The position numbers and the translations under genes were made by a program. Below, in pieces: positions 30,587 to 42,000 of a stretch of DNA of 64,000 nucleotides (position 1 is its first letter; each line of letters opens with the position of its first letter). Source of the DNA: Amia ocellicauda (Eukaryota > Chordata > Actinopteri > Amiiformes > Amiidae); contig NC_089855.1 in the NCBI RefSeq assembly GCF_036373705.1, positions 3,744,501-3,808,500 on the forward strand, given 5' to 3'. Below the pieces are notes generated by a model that ran no database searches, was not told where the DNA came from, and saw nothing but the letters and a program-made list of their open reading frames with translations.

Positions 30587-31999
30587 ATGTTAATGAGGGA
30601 AATAAGTATTTGATCCCTTCGACTTAGTACTTGGTGGCAAAACCCTTGTTGGCAATCACAGAGGACGTTTCTTGTAGTTGGCCACCAGGTTTGCACACAT
30701 CTCAGGAGGGATTTTGTCCCACTCCTCTTTGCAGATCCTCTCCAAGTCATTAAGGTTTCGAGGCTGACATTTGGCAACTTGAACCTTCAGCTCCCTCCAC
30801 AGATTTTCTATGGGATTAAGGTCTGGAGACTGGCTAGGCCACTCCAGGACCTTAATGTGCTTCTTCTTGAGCCACTCCTTTGTTGCCTTGGCTGTGTGTT
30901 TTGGGTCATTGTCATGCTGGAATACCCATCCACGACCCATTTTCAATGCCCTGGCTGAGGGAAGGAGGTTCTCACCTAAGATTTGACGGTACATGGCCCT
31001 GTCCATCGTCTCTTTGATGCGGTGCTGTTGTCCTGTCCCCTTAGCAGAAAAACACCACCAAAGCATAATGTTACCACCTCCATGTTTGATGGTGGGGATG
31101 GTGTTCTTGGGATCATTCCTCCTCCTCCAAACACGGCGAGTTGAGTTGATGCCAAAGAGCTTGATTTTGGTCTCATCTGACCACAACACTTTCACCCAGT
31201 TCTCCTCTGAATCATTGAGATGTTGGCAAACTTCAGACGGGCCTGTACATGTGCTTTCTTGAGCAGGGGGGCCTTGCAGGCGCTGCAGGATTTCAGTCCT
31301 TCACGGCATAATGTGTTACCAATTGTGTTCTTGGTGACTATGGTCCCAGCTGCCTTGAGATTATTAACAAGATCCTCCCATGTAGTTCTGGGCTGATTCC
31401 TCACCGTTCTCATGATCATTGAAACTCCACAAGGTGAGATCTTGCATGGAGCCCCAGACCGAGGGAGACTGACAGTTATTTTGTGTTTCTTCCATTTGTG
31501 AATAATCGCACCAACTGTTGTCACCTTCTCACCAAGCTGCTTGGCGATGGTCTTGTAGCCCATTCCAGCCTTGTGTAGGTCTACAATCTTGTCCCTGACA
31601 TCCTTGGACAGCTCTTTGGTCTTGGCCATGGTGGAGAGTTTGGAATCTGATTGATTGATTGCTTCTGTGGACAGGTGTCTTTTATACAGGTAACGAGCTG
31701 AGATTAGACGCTCTCCCTTTAAGAGAGTGATCCTAATCTCAGCTTGTTACCAGTATAAAAGACACCTGGGAGCCAGAAATCTTGCTGATTGATAGGGGAT
31801 CAAATACTTATTTCCCTCATTAACATGCAAATCAATTTATAACTTTTTTGAAATGCGTTTTTCTGGATTTTTTTGCTGTTATTCTGTCTCTCACTGTTAA
31901 AATACACCTACCATTAAAATTACAGACTGATCATTTCTTTGTCAGTGGGCAAACATACAAAATCAGCAGGGGATCAAATACTTTTTTCCGTCACTGTGC
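30587..31999 (-). mobile_element. Tc1-like transposon with one frameshift (family 4)
   Basis: The inner inverted repeats start CATGTTAATGAGGGAAATAA at 30587 and are mirrored at about 31797-31828. Beyond that the right side continues to 31999 with the outer end (GGGGATCAAATACTTTTTTC then CGTCACTG). The matching left outer part is missing. This family is widespread in fish. The transposase gene lies on the minus strand. The element seems to have cut off the left side of unit B. Confidence 0.88.
30656..31629 (-). pseudogene. Tc1 transposase (DD34E), frameshifted
   Basis: Frame 31192-31629 gives the first 145 residues, starting [20 protein letters not shown], with paired helix-turn-helix domains. 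Frame 30656-31195 gives the catalytic half with [20 protein letters not shown] and [11 protein letters not shown]. There are 34 residues between the second D and the E. The halves are in different frames; the text around 31205-31215 fits a loss of four bases where family members read AKEHLN. All three catalytic residues survive, so a single lesion separates this copy from a full frame. Confidence 0.9.
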
Positions 32000-32904
32000 A
32001 TCTGTGTTTGGTATTGAGAGGGAGCTGCTCGTGGTCTTGAGAGCCAAATGAAAATTATTTGAATCAGGCAGTAGATCGCTTTGTTCAAAAGGACCGTCGG
32101 CTAGATTTCTTCTTCAGGTAATCTGGTGAGTGCAACAGTGATTTTAAATGACAGCCAGCGGACTGCATTATCTTATATATTATCTTAATTTGAACATGTT
32201 ATTGTCTTACACATGAGTTTGGGGTGTTTGAGCAATAATAGAACTGGTGCTGCAGTAACATTTTATGTTTATTTGTATTATTAATTTTTATTAGATTGTT
32301 ACAACAGAATATAGCGTAATTATTTGCATGCCACGGTAGGTTTAGCTGTGGATATTACATATGATAGGCAAGAGCACAAGTGATGTATGGCCCGCTGTGC
32401 ACGTGTAGAGATTGTTTTCTGGAACTCGGATAACAATTCTTGAGGTATAGCCCAGTCGTAATGCAAGTGCATTGCGGGGTGTGTGTGAAGTGTGAAAGTA
32501 TGGGTGAGACGTGGAATATCTGTATGTTGTTGCAGACACATTGCCAAAAGGCACAGTACGCCACTGGTGATACTTATGGAGAGGTCCAGTGTGAAATGTT
32601 TTGGGATCACACTGGGACTACTGCTGCTGTACGTAAAATGTAATCATTGTTTTTACTGCAATATACATTACATACATTTCTAATACGTTGATTGTAAAAT
32701 CATACTTTTATTGTATAATGGAGTGTGAATTTCAAAGTTGATTATTTTCATCACTCTTTAAAGTTGTTTATGCAGCAATGAAAACACAGAAAACTAGTAC
32801 AGGCAGTAAACAGCAAAGTAAAGGTATTGTCACATTTCCCACCAGCCACTGAAGCAGTGTGTGACAGGTGGGCATTGTGAGTGTGTTCTTCAGTCAGCTG
32901 TCAG

Positions 32905-33090
32905 AGGGATGTCAGGTAGAGCCTGACAGTAAGTCTCTCTCCCACGGGCTCAGGCACAGGCAGAGCAGACAGGCACACAACTGCACATCATCTGCACCCC
33001 CTGGTTTGATCATAGCGTCCTGGATGACATTGATAAAAGGCTTTTGAGAATATAATGTTACAATTAGTATTTGTATCCTGTCATTACTTT
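32905..33090 (-). repeat. Receptor 3' flanking module, copy B
   Basis: Matches about 44495-44690 in unit C and the orphan at 15688-15888. Absent from the same place in unit A. No coding content recognised. Confidence 0.65.
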
Positions 33091-33367
33091 ACATTTGTGT
33101 GAGTGTGTGTCACTTAATACAATGTGATACTTGTGCTTTGTTTCATATGTGGGGAACCTTTTGCGTAACTTGAAGAATTCAGTGAACTGCTCAACCAACA
33201 CGGCTGTATCTTTCTCTGAGATTATACAGGCAAACCAGCAGACATCATCTGGTTCTGTCTTAACAAAAGTTCTGTGTTTCAGTTCCCCTCCTGTTTTGTT
33301 GAGGGATTTACAGAGGCATTGGTTTGGTCCAAGTTCTGGAATGGACATAGAATCCAGGGGATGAGTT

Positions 33368-34348
33368 TTATTTGGCAGCCCTGACAGTGTTCTTGGCACC
33401 GTGTGAAAAGACAGACTTGAGTCCAAAGGACCTCTGAACTGCTGCCTTCATCTTCTCATTCCTTAAGCTGTAGATGATTGGGTTGACCAGTGGGGTGAGG
33501 AAGTAGTTTAACCCACCAATGAAAACGCGCCCAATGGGGGAAATGCTGTCCACTCTCAGCCCTATATACACCACAGCCAAAGAGACATAGTACAACACAA
33601 CCACCAGCATGTGGGAGGAGCACATGTAGAAGGCCTTCTTCCGGCTCTCCACAGTTTTCATTTTCACCACTGACATTATGATCCTGCAGTAGGTAAACAG
33701 CACAAATACAAAGGGCACCCAGACAACCATCATGGCGAGCAGCAGGGCAAAATTCACCTGGGCCGTCACATCAGCACAGGCTAGAGACATTACAGTGGGG
33801 TAGTCACAGAAACAATGTAAGACATAGTTGGAGGTACAGAATGGCACTGAACTGGCCAGGGCCACAGATACCAGGGGGGCGAGGAAGCCCAGCACCCAGA
33901 CTATGGCTGTCATTGTGAAGCACAACTTGGTGTTGATAATGGTGTTATAATGCAGTGGCTTCACTACGGCCACATATCGGTCGTAAGCCATGGCCGCCAC
34001 AAGGAACATTTCTACAGCCGCAACTGCCATAATGAAGTACATCTGCAGGAAGCAGCCTGCGATAGAGATGGTCCTGTTGTGGCCCCACAGCACTGCCAGC
34101 AGCTTGGGTATGATGGCGGTTGTCAGCAGCACATCCACAACAGCCAGGTTCCAGAGGAAAAAGTACATTGGTGTGTGGAGCTGGGGGTCCAGGGACACTA
34201 GCACCACGATCAGCAGGTTCACCAGAATGGTAGCCAGGAAGAGGAACAGGAAGATGAGGAAGAGTGTTGTATAGTACTCCTGCAGGCCTGGCATTCCCAC
34301 GATGATGAAATAGGATGCTGAGGGCAGGGAGATGTTGGGGTCACTCAT
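33368..34348 (-). CDS. Olfactory receptor 4 of 6 (class A GPCR)
   Basis: This 326-residue odorant receptor is intact, the closest paralogue of receptor 3 (about 20 differences). The sequon at N5 reads NIS; AYDRYVAVVKPLHY, the loop-2 cysteines (PFC, CFC, LAC), KAFYMCSSH and NPIIY are present. The helix-1 motif is ILVNLL as in receptor 3. The C-tail has S for Y after QR, and FSHG for FPHG. The coding exon is preceded by the usual acceptor, and the upstream block lies at 35000-35250. Differences from receptor 3 cluster in helices 4-5 and loop 2, where odorant contacts usually lie, which would fit divergent tuning; this last point is inference. Confidence 0.95.
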   Translation of the reverse strand: MSDPNISLPSASYFIIVGMPGLQEYYTTLFLIFLFLFLATILVNLLIVVLVSLDPQLHTPMYFFLWNLAVVDVLLTTAIIPKLLAVLWGHNRTISIAGCFLQMYFIMAVAAVEMFLVAAMAYDRYVAVVKPLHYNTIINTKLCFTMTAIVWVLGFLAPLVSVALASSVPFCTSNYVLHCFCDYPTVMSLACADVTAQVNFALLLAMMVVWVPFVFVLFTYCRIIMSVVKMKTVESRKKAFYMCSSHMLVVVLYYVSLAVVYIGLRVDSISPIGRVFIGGLNYFLTPLVNPIIYSLRNEKMKAAVQRSFGLKSVFSHGAKNTVRAAK

Positions 34349-34774
34349 GGCTCAGTGCTGCACAGGGTCTGTGAAGAGAAGAGGGGCAGCTGGGAGGGCA
34401 GGGGGACACTGGCTCAGTTGTGCATTTCTTTTTTAGAGGTAAGCACAAATAAGGAAAATAACCAGATGATGTATTTATTTAATTTCAATCTCTCTTTACA
34501 AATGTATAATATAAAGCAACAAGTGGTCATTGAATATATATCATTTTGAAAAGCACATAACTCACACATTCTTCAACCATTTCAAGGTTCCAATGTCCCA
34601 ATGTAATATATACAGATGTTTGCAAATGTTTCTTGTTTACAAGAATATATTACAATTAAAATTATTACATTTATTTTTGATTTGTATTGCAGACATCTAT
34701 CAAATGGGTAGTTTGAAAACTGCATATACTTTTTATTATATGCAAATATATTTACTATATATGTATATATGTAT

Positions 34775-34796
34775 ATATATATATATATATATATAC
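34775..34796. repeat. (TA)n microsatellite
   Basis: Short TA repeat in the intron-like region. The matching place in units A and C has fewer TA repeats, so it is variable between paralogues. Confidence 0.85.
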
Positions 34797-34999
34797 AATG
34801 TATCTTGCATATAGAAAAAATACAATTCATGAATGTGATCAAAGTGATTTACAACACATTTAATGTAAATATATTTAGAAATCATATTGTTGAGAATCTA
34901 CATTTCTAAAATAATTGGGATCAAACTAAATCTGAGTCATTCTGTAGTATAATCTGGATTTTAATATTTCATGAGGAAAAAAATATCAAACCTTCAGAA

Positions 35000-35250
35000 G
35001 TCAGTTCGTGGATGTGGTCTGTGGCTCTCAGTGTGCAGTGAAGTTCAGTGCCAGGTACCTGGGCTGTGTGTCTGTTCACTTCACTCTTCAGCTCCAGTCA
35101 CAGCTCTTCTGGATCAGACTCTTCAACTGTCGATTTTTATGGACGGCCTCTCACGCTGACCCCAGAGGCTGCTGTCTGCAGTGCTGCAGTCTTTATTAAC
35201 CCTCAGAGGGATACAGAGAAGGTGAGCACCAAAGGGATCAGAGTCACAGG
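35000..35250 (-). promoter_or_regulatory. Conserved receptor upstream block, copy 4
   Basis: Same block as at 6058, about 650 bp upstream of the receptor 4 start codon, very close to the copy at 20108. TTAATAAAG and CAGGTACCTG are retained. Confidence 0.5.
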
Positions 35251-35964
35251 ACTTACAGCGATAAGAAAACACTTTTTCAGTTCCTGAAGCATCTTGGTGG
35301 GAGTCTGATGTTCAAAGATAGCAGCATTAAGTCAACAAGTACAATAACACCAAACAAACAAATCACAGTATATAAAATCATAAGCTTAAAAATACGAACT
35401 GTAATAATTTTTTCTGGAGTGCATGTCACAGAAAGGTGCAAACTCAGTTTAATTGCACTTTATTTTGTATATAATGTATTGCTTAGTATGTGCATGGTTA
35501 TGTTTCCTTTGACTATCTGTGTTGTGGATATGTTTCTTATCGTTGTTTTTACATTATTATGTGTTATTTTGCTTTTTTTGGGTTTATGAATCACTTATTG
35601 TTTGATTGTATTTGCACGTGTTCTTTTATTTGATTTGTTCTGAGTTTACCCCGCCCACGAATCACGAATTACGCACTGGAATGGCCGCTTTACAATGCAG
35701 TCTGATTACCAACACCTGCCCTGCCACTATGTAAGGGATATAAGCCTGGGAGGAAGGCTGCCACAATAGAGAGCTGACTGCCATGAAAGCACATTTTAAC
35801 CGGCAGAACCAGGAGTGCAGCAACACCAGCCAGGGAAAGGATAATTGAGCTAAAGGAGAATCATCCTTGGCACAGCACGGAACGCTGTATGAGCCGTGCC
35901 AAGAAGAGATCAGCACAGCATGGCTTCCGGACCTGTGAGGGTGGACAAGTGCGGCGGTATAGGA

Positions 35965-37037
35965 CGGGTGAGCTCAGGATAACCAAAAGGCCTGGATGAC
36001 CATGGGAAAACAACTGTGGTGTATGACAGAAGAATTCTTTCCCCGGTGAAGAAACACCCCTTCACAACAGTTGGCCAGATCAAGAACACTCTCCAGGAGG
36101 TAGGCGTATCTGTGTCAAAGTCAACAATCAAGAGAAGAGTTCACCAGAGTAAATACAGAGGGTTTACCACAAGATGTAAACAGGAAACAGGAAGACCAGA
36201 TTAGAGTTTGCCAAAAAACATCTGAAGAACCCTGTACAGTTCTGGAACAACATCCTATGGATAGATGAGACAAAGATCAACTTGAATGATGGGGAGAGAA
36301 GAGTATGGAAAAGGGAAGGAACTGCTCATGATCCGAAGCATACCACCTCATCTGTGATGCATGTTATGGCATGGGCATGTATGGCTGCCAAAGGAACTGG
36401 TGATGAGGATCATTTATCGATGATGTGACTGCTGACAAAAGCAGCAGGATGAATTCTGAAGTGTTTAGGGCTTTATTATCTGCTCAGAATTAGCCAAATG
36501 CTTCAAAACTCATTGGACAGCGCTTCATAGTGCAGATGGATAATGACCCGAAGCATACTGCGAAAGCAACCCAAGACATTTTAAGGTGAAGGAGTGGAAT
36601 GTTCTGCAATGGCCAAGTCAATCACCTCACCTGAATCCAAGTGAGCAGTATTTCACTTGCTGAAGGAAAAACTGAAGGCAAAACGCCCCAAGAACAAGCA
36701 GGAACTAGAGACAGCTGCAGTACAGGCCTGGCAGAGCATCACCAGGGAAGAAACCCAGCATCTGGTAATGTCTATGGGTTCCATAGAGTATTAAAATTCA
36801 CAATTTAATTCATGATTATGTTAGTTTGTCCAATTACTTTTGAGCCCCTAAAATTGGGGGGACCACATATGAACATGGGTGTAATTCCTACACTATTCGC
36901 CCACTTTGGATGTAACTAACCTCAAATTACAGCTGAAAGTCTCATGATTGTTTCCTTTCAAATCCATTGTGGTGGCATACATAGCCGAAATGATGAAAGT
37001 TCTGTCACTGTCCAAATATTTATGGACCTAACTGAAT
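35965..37037 (+). mobile_element. Tc1-like transposon, decayed and left-truncated (family 3, unit B)
   Basis: Same insertion as at 20905 in unit A, copied with the duplication. The frame near 36016-36204 holds the DNA-binding part. The C-terminal half is shorter than in unit A: the last residues before the stop are missing near 36785. The right end again reads as the inverse of CAGTTAGGTCCATAAATATT; the left end is absent. Confidence 0.8.
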
Positions 37038-37068
37038 ATATATCAACTTTATAAACTATGGGCTAGAT

Positions 37069-37411
37069 CAGAGGTTCCCAAACTGGGGTCTGTAACCCCC
37101 AAGGGGTCCTCGAGTGCTAGGGGGTCCACGCCAGAATCTATCCCACCACATCCCCCCCTCCACCCCCCCAAGAAAAAATGTAGTTGATCAACTATGAAAG
37201 AACATACAGGTCCATCCTTCTCATTAGGAGTGAGTTGAACTCTTCTTTGAATCTGAACTTGTCAGCTAAGAATAATGTTCTATGTTCTCAATTTGTACTT
37301 TTATTAATGTAGTATAATGAGGCAGTTGTGATATTTTTTGTAGGTGTGGGTCCCCAGCCAGAATCTGGTTGGCAAAAGGGTCCTTGGGCAGAACAAATTT
37401 GGGGACCCCAG
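37069..37411. mobile_element. hAT-type MITE, complete
   Basis: The ends CAGAGGTTCCCAAACTGGGG and, inverted, GGGGTCCCCAAATTTG resemble each other. The element is bounded by a perfect 8-bp direct repeat GGCTAGAT (37061-37068 and 37412-37419), the target duplication size of hAT elements. No transposase frame. Unit A has the same element interrupted by a LINE. Confidence 0.85.
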
Positions 37412-37599
37412 GGCTAGATATTCTTAGGGTTTGTGCACCGTGCATAGGGGTTTGCACAGTGCAAATGGCTATAGCTCAAACATTTGCATTATTTACCATA
37501 TTGAAAAACCTGTTTTGCTCCATTTACCCTGTAATTCGATGAAAGACACAAAATGGGCGGAAGGGATGAGTTTATGCGTGATTCCAGCTATATGCATAG

Positions 37600-39850
37600 C
37601 TTAATTTAATTTCCAATCTCCTGCGCGGTGCAGGAAGCGGGTCATGCACCCTCCGCGCAACATGGGAGTGGTGGCCACTTGTAACACCAGCTCTACCAAC
37701 AAAACGTATACATATATACCGTGGGGCGCAGGAAAACATTTCATGCACCCTCAGTGCAATCACAGAAGCACTGGCCTCTTGAGGAGCCAGCTCATGCACC
37801 TGCCATGCATCACATGAGCATTTGGCACATGGGGATCAGTACAGCGAATGCAGGACAACGGCAGCTCTTATCGTGCTGGAATGAATTAACTATGTATACA
37901 GCGGGGCATGAGAGTCAGCTGTCCCCTGCTCCATGGTGCACAGCCAGAGCAGGCCACAAACCTGCTGAGCATATGCATATATGCATAGCAAGACAGCGAG
38001 AACAGCTCACCAGGTGGGAAACAAGTCTGCTTGCACTGTCAGCTGCCAAGACTCTCCGTTCGGGAGGGAGATCAGGTCTGTAAACCAGAATCTGTGGTGC
38101 CACCAGGTCGCTAACCGTAGAACTGAAGCTCATTCTCGCCTTATCTTCCCCAGGACCACCGGGAGAAGGGGGAACGTATAGAGGAGACACGGCTATGCGT
38201 GAGCTAGCGTGTCGATCCCTAGGCAGTGGGCAGTGAGTGGACTCTGCAGAGGCGAAGAGATCCACTTCCGCTCTGCCATATTGGCTCCACATTTGTTGTT
38301 TCACATGCGGGTGGAGGTGCCATTCCAAAACTGAGGAGCCTTCCCGAGAGAGAAGGCGCACCACCGTGTTGGATAGGCCGGGGAGGTGAACTGCTCTGAT
38401 GGAGCAGAGCCGGAGCTGCGTCCATACAAGCAAGCAGCGTGCTAGACAGTAGAGTATGTGCGATCGGAGACCTCCTTGCCACCACTGTGTTGTCCGTCTG
38501 AACCAGAACAAGTCTGTCCTGTAGCACTGACAGGAAATGACACAATCTGAGGAGCACTGCTTGTAACTTCAGGATGTTGATGTGTAGGGCCCGTTTGGCC
38601 TATGTCCATCTGCCTTCTCCCCAACCTTGCTTGCATCTGTTGTCATCACCACTCAATGGCAGATTGGCCCCAGGGGCACACCGAGGGTTACATTTTGAGG
38701 GCTCTGTCACTAACAGAATGCCTTCCTGCACACCGGAGTGACTGACTTGTCATGCACGATCTCAGCGAGGACGTATCCGTAGAGACCTGAACCACCACTG
38801 CAGCGGAGGCCTAGGGGGAGGGTCTATGATGTAGCCACTAGGCCCAGCTGCCTCTGGCAAAGGAATACCCTGATGCAGGCTCTCAACTGGAAGAGGGAGA
38901 GACACACTGCATGGCAAGCACAGCAATGGAATCAAGGCAAAGTCCGAGGTACTGTGCCTGCTGATTTGGCATCAGGCGGCTCTTCTCTCAATTGACCTCA
39001 AGGCTCAAGAACAACATACTTGAATACTCTGCCCTCGAAGGCGAAATGGAGAATCTTCCTGTGTGCCTGTGCAATGGAGATGTGAAAGTAAGCATCTTTC
39101 AGTTCAGATCCACCGTGATGAACTAATTGCCGGGCTTGATGGCCTGGGACATGGTGCGCAGGTTGAGCATCTGGATGCGCAACACCTTGAGGTGGTGGTT
39201 CACACGCCTCAGGTGCAAGATGGGGCAGAAACCGACATCTTTCTTGGGCACTGGGATGTATGGGGAATAGAATCCCTTGTGGTGCTCCAGGAGAGAAGCA
39301 AAGCGTCTCACACTGCAATGGGTCCCTCACTCGTGTCCACACCACGGCTCGGGCATGCTTGAAACTATAGGGAGTAGCCAACTGATATCATTTGGAGCAC
39401 CCAGGAGTCGTGGGTGTTGAGTTGCCAATTGGAGAGATGCTGGTGGCCTCAGGGCTGCAGTGCAGGAGGGGGTTGGGGGGTGGAGGTCCGCCAACCGTCC
39501 TCCTGGCGCATGACGTGCTGGGCTCCAGGCTGCCAGGGGGGGTTCCTGCATTCCGGAAATACAATGATGGAGGTCGGCAGGGTGGGGCCTCCCCGGCGTC
39601 AAGCTCCTGTAGTTTTCAGGGTAAACCCAGGCCATCTGCAGGGATTACTCTCTCTCCTGGAGGGTGCGCGTCAGCATCTCCTCCATGGAGGAGCCAAAAG
39701 TGAACCCTGGCGAAATGGGGGCATCCATAAGGCGGGTCCTGTCCATCTCAGGGACCTGCCTCACCTGCGACAACCAGAGCTGGCTGTGTGCTGCTACAAT
39801 GGCTGCCAAGGAGCTCCCAGTCACCTTGTCCCATGACGCATCACGGTGAC
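37600..39850 (-). mobile_element. DIRS retroelement fossil, gag to RNase H part
   Basis: On the minus strand, sequence related to DIRS gag lies at about 39330-39840 and reverse transcriptase at about 39000-39310 (LKDAYFHISIAQAHRKILHF type). RNase H and the following segment lie at about 37950-38560 (VLVQTDNT, HLPGLSN, VDLFASAESTHCPL). Repeats like those of the 58.8-59.5 kb tail lie at about 37690-37930. Broken in many places, partial at both ends, and more diverged than the 57.9-62.8 kb copy, so probably older. Confidence 0.75.
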
Positions 39851-40311
39851 CAGCAGGTTAGTCACTGTAGCTATCTTCGCCATAGGGGGCGGGGCTGGTG
39901 ATTCATTGGCTGCTTCTGCCATCAATATCCCTATCATCCAGCAGGTGTCGCTCCCGCAGCAGCTACAATCCCAGTTACACATGGAACTCCATTCAGACCT
40001 GTCCAGCTGGCCACGCCGGAAAAGTTCTATGGTTTGCTGGACCGCTGTGAGGGTTTTGTCCTGCTTTGTATTGACTGCCATTGGCTCGACGCTGTCAGGG
40101 TGAAATATCATTATTCCTTACCTCTGGTGCCCGCAGCACTAGAACAACTCCGGGGAGTTCGGTTCTTTAGCAAACTGGACCTGTGCAGTGCCTACAATTT
40201 AATAACAATATGAGTGGGTGATGAATGGAAAACAGCCTTTATCACTGATTCAGTTCATTATGAATGCCTTTCGGTATGGTTAACGCACCCTCTGTTTTCC
40301 AGGCATTTGTC

Positions 40312-41572
40312 ATAAGAACATAAGAAAGTTTACAAACGAGAGGAGGCCATTCGACCCATCATTCTCATTTGGTGTCCATTAATATCTAAATGATCCAAGG
40401 ATCCTATCCAGTCTATTTTTAAATGTTCCCAAACTTTCAGCTTCTACCACATCGCTGGGGAGTTTGTTCCAGATTGTGACTACTCTCTGTGTGAAGAAGT
40501 GTCTCCTGTTTTCCATTTTGAATGCCTTGAAGCCCAATTGCCATTTGTGTCCCCGGGTGTGTATGTCCCTGCTGATCTGAAAAAGCACCTCTGGTTTGAT
40601 ATGGTCGATGCCTTTCATGATTTTCAAGACTTGGATCAAGTCCCCACATAGTCTCCTCTGTTCCAGGGTGAAAAGGTTCAGTTCCTCAGTCTCTCAGTAG
40701 GACTTTCCCTTCAGACCTGGAATAAGTCTGGTTGCTCTCCTCTGAACTGCCTCTAGAGCAGCAATATCCTTCTTGAAGTGTGATGCCCAGAACTGCACAC
40801 AGTATTCCAGATGAGGTCTAACTAGCGCATTGTACAGTCTTAACATTACTTCCCTTGTTTTAAATTCTACACTTTTGACAATATACCCTAGCATTTTGTT
40901 TGCCTTTTTTATTGCTTCCCCACATTGCTTGGATGGAGAAAGTGAGGAGTCCACATAGACTCCTAGGTCTTTCTTTTGTGATACATCATCTAGTTATATT
41001 TCTCCCATAGTGTAATTATAGTGGACATTTTTGTTACCTGCGTGTATTACCTTGCACTTGTCCACATTGAATTTCATTTGCCAGGTGTCGGCCCACAACT
41101 AAATATTATCTAAGTCCCTCTGAATAGCCTGTGCTGCCAAGATTGTATCTGCTGAGCCACCTATTTTAGTATGATCTGCAAATTTGACAAGTTTGCTAAC
41201 TATCCCAGAGTCCAGCTCATTAATATAGATTAGAAAAAGCAAAGGCCCTAGTACTGATTCCTGTGGAACTCCACTAACAACCTCACTCCAGTTAGAAGCA
41301 ACTCCTCTAATCGACACCCTCTGTTTCCTATACATCAACCAATTAATAATAATCCATCTACTTACATTACCCTGAATGCCTACAGCTTCCAATTTGAGGA
41401 TCAGTCTTTGGTGTGGAACCTTATCAAAAGCTTTTTGAAAATCTAAGTATATCATATCATATGCTTTCACGTGATCTACAGCTGCAGTTGCATGTTCAAA
41501 AAATTCTAATAAATTAGTAAGACATGATCTGCCTCGTCTAAACCCATGTTGACTATCTTCAAGAATATGGCT
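40312..41572 (-). mobile_element. CR1-like LINE, 5'-truncated, inside the gypsy fossil
   Basis: The 3' end (CATAAGAACATAAGAAAGTT, 40312 onward) lies at the left, and the copy runs to a 5' truncation near 41572. Coding traces: RT motifs at 41099-41620 (AYDMIYLDFQKAFDKVP, SGVPQESVLG, FADHTKIGG) and the C-terminal region at 40379-40954 (LGYIVKSVEFKTREVM, HLEYC, RRATRLIPGL). Frameshifts separate these. Very similar to the full copy at 23098, including FADH at the RT active site. Confidence 0.9.
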
Positions 41573-41734
41573 TTTTCGACGAGGTTCTGGGTCCCTTTCT
41601 ACACCACTTCGTCCTAGCACATTGATGACATCCTTATCTACTCCACTTCTCTCCCTGAATACATCTCCCAGGTATGCCAGGTTGTACAGTGTTCAACGGA
41701 ACAGGCTTCATGTCAAAGGTGAAAAATGCAAATA

Positions 41735-42000
41735 CATAATTATTTTTATTTATTTTTCTTGGCAGACACCTTTATCCGGGGCGATTTACAACATAAGTGC
41801 AATACAAAGTGCAAGAATACAGTACAATTAAGTACAAGGCATCAAACATTACAAATTCAAATTTACATTAAACAAAGCAATTCAAGATATAATACATTTT
41901 GCAATTCCAATTTAAACAGTTAATTACAGTAAGTGCAGACATACATCCAGGAAAGTAAAGCTAAGTGCCATCAAGATGTAAGGTCACAGTCAAGGGTTAC
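41735..42000 (-). mobile_element. SINE-like element, minus orientation
   Basis: Starts with an AT-rich stretch followed by CTTGGCAGACACCTTTATCC, the inverse of the tail seen at 16590. The gypsy reading is interrupted here (before: LHVKGEKC, after: MDPEKV). The promoter half is not recognisable. Confidence 0.65.

Larger units (their letters stand above)
32003..37419. repeat. Segmental duplication unit B (receptor 4)
   Basis: Parallel to unit A from about 17550 onward, including receptor, upstream block, the truncated family 3 Tc1 and the hAT-type element. The left side is lost next to the Tc1-like element at 30587-31999. Unit B lacks the Tc1 and LINE insertions seen in unit A and so preserves their empty sites. 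Confidence 0.85.
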
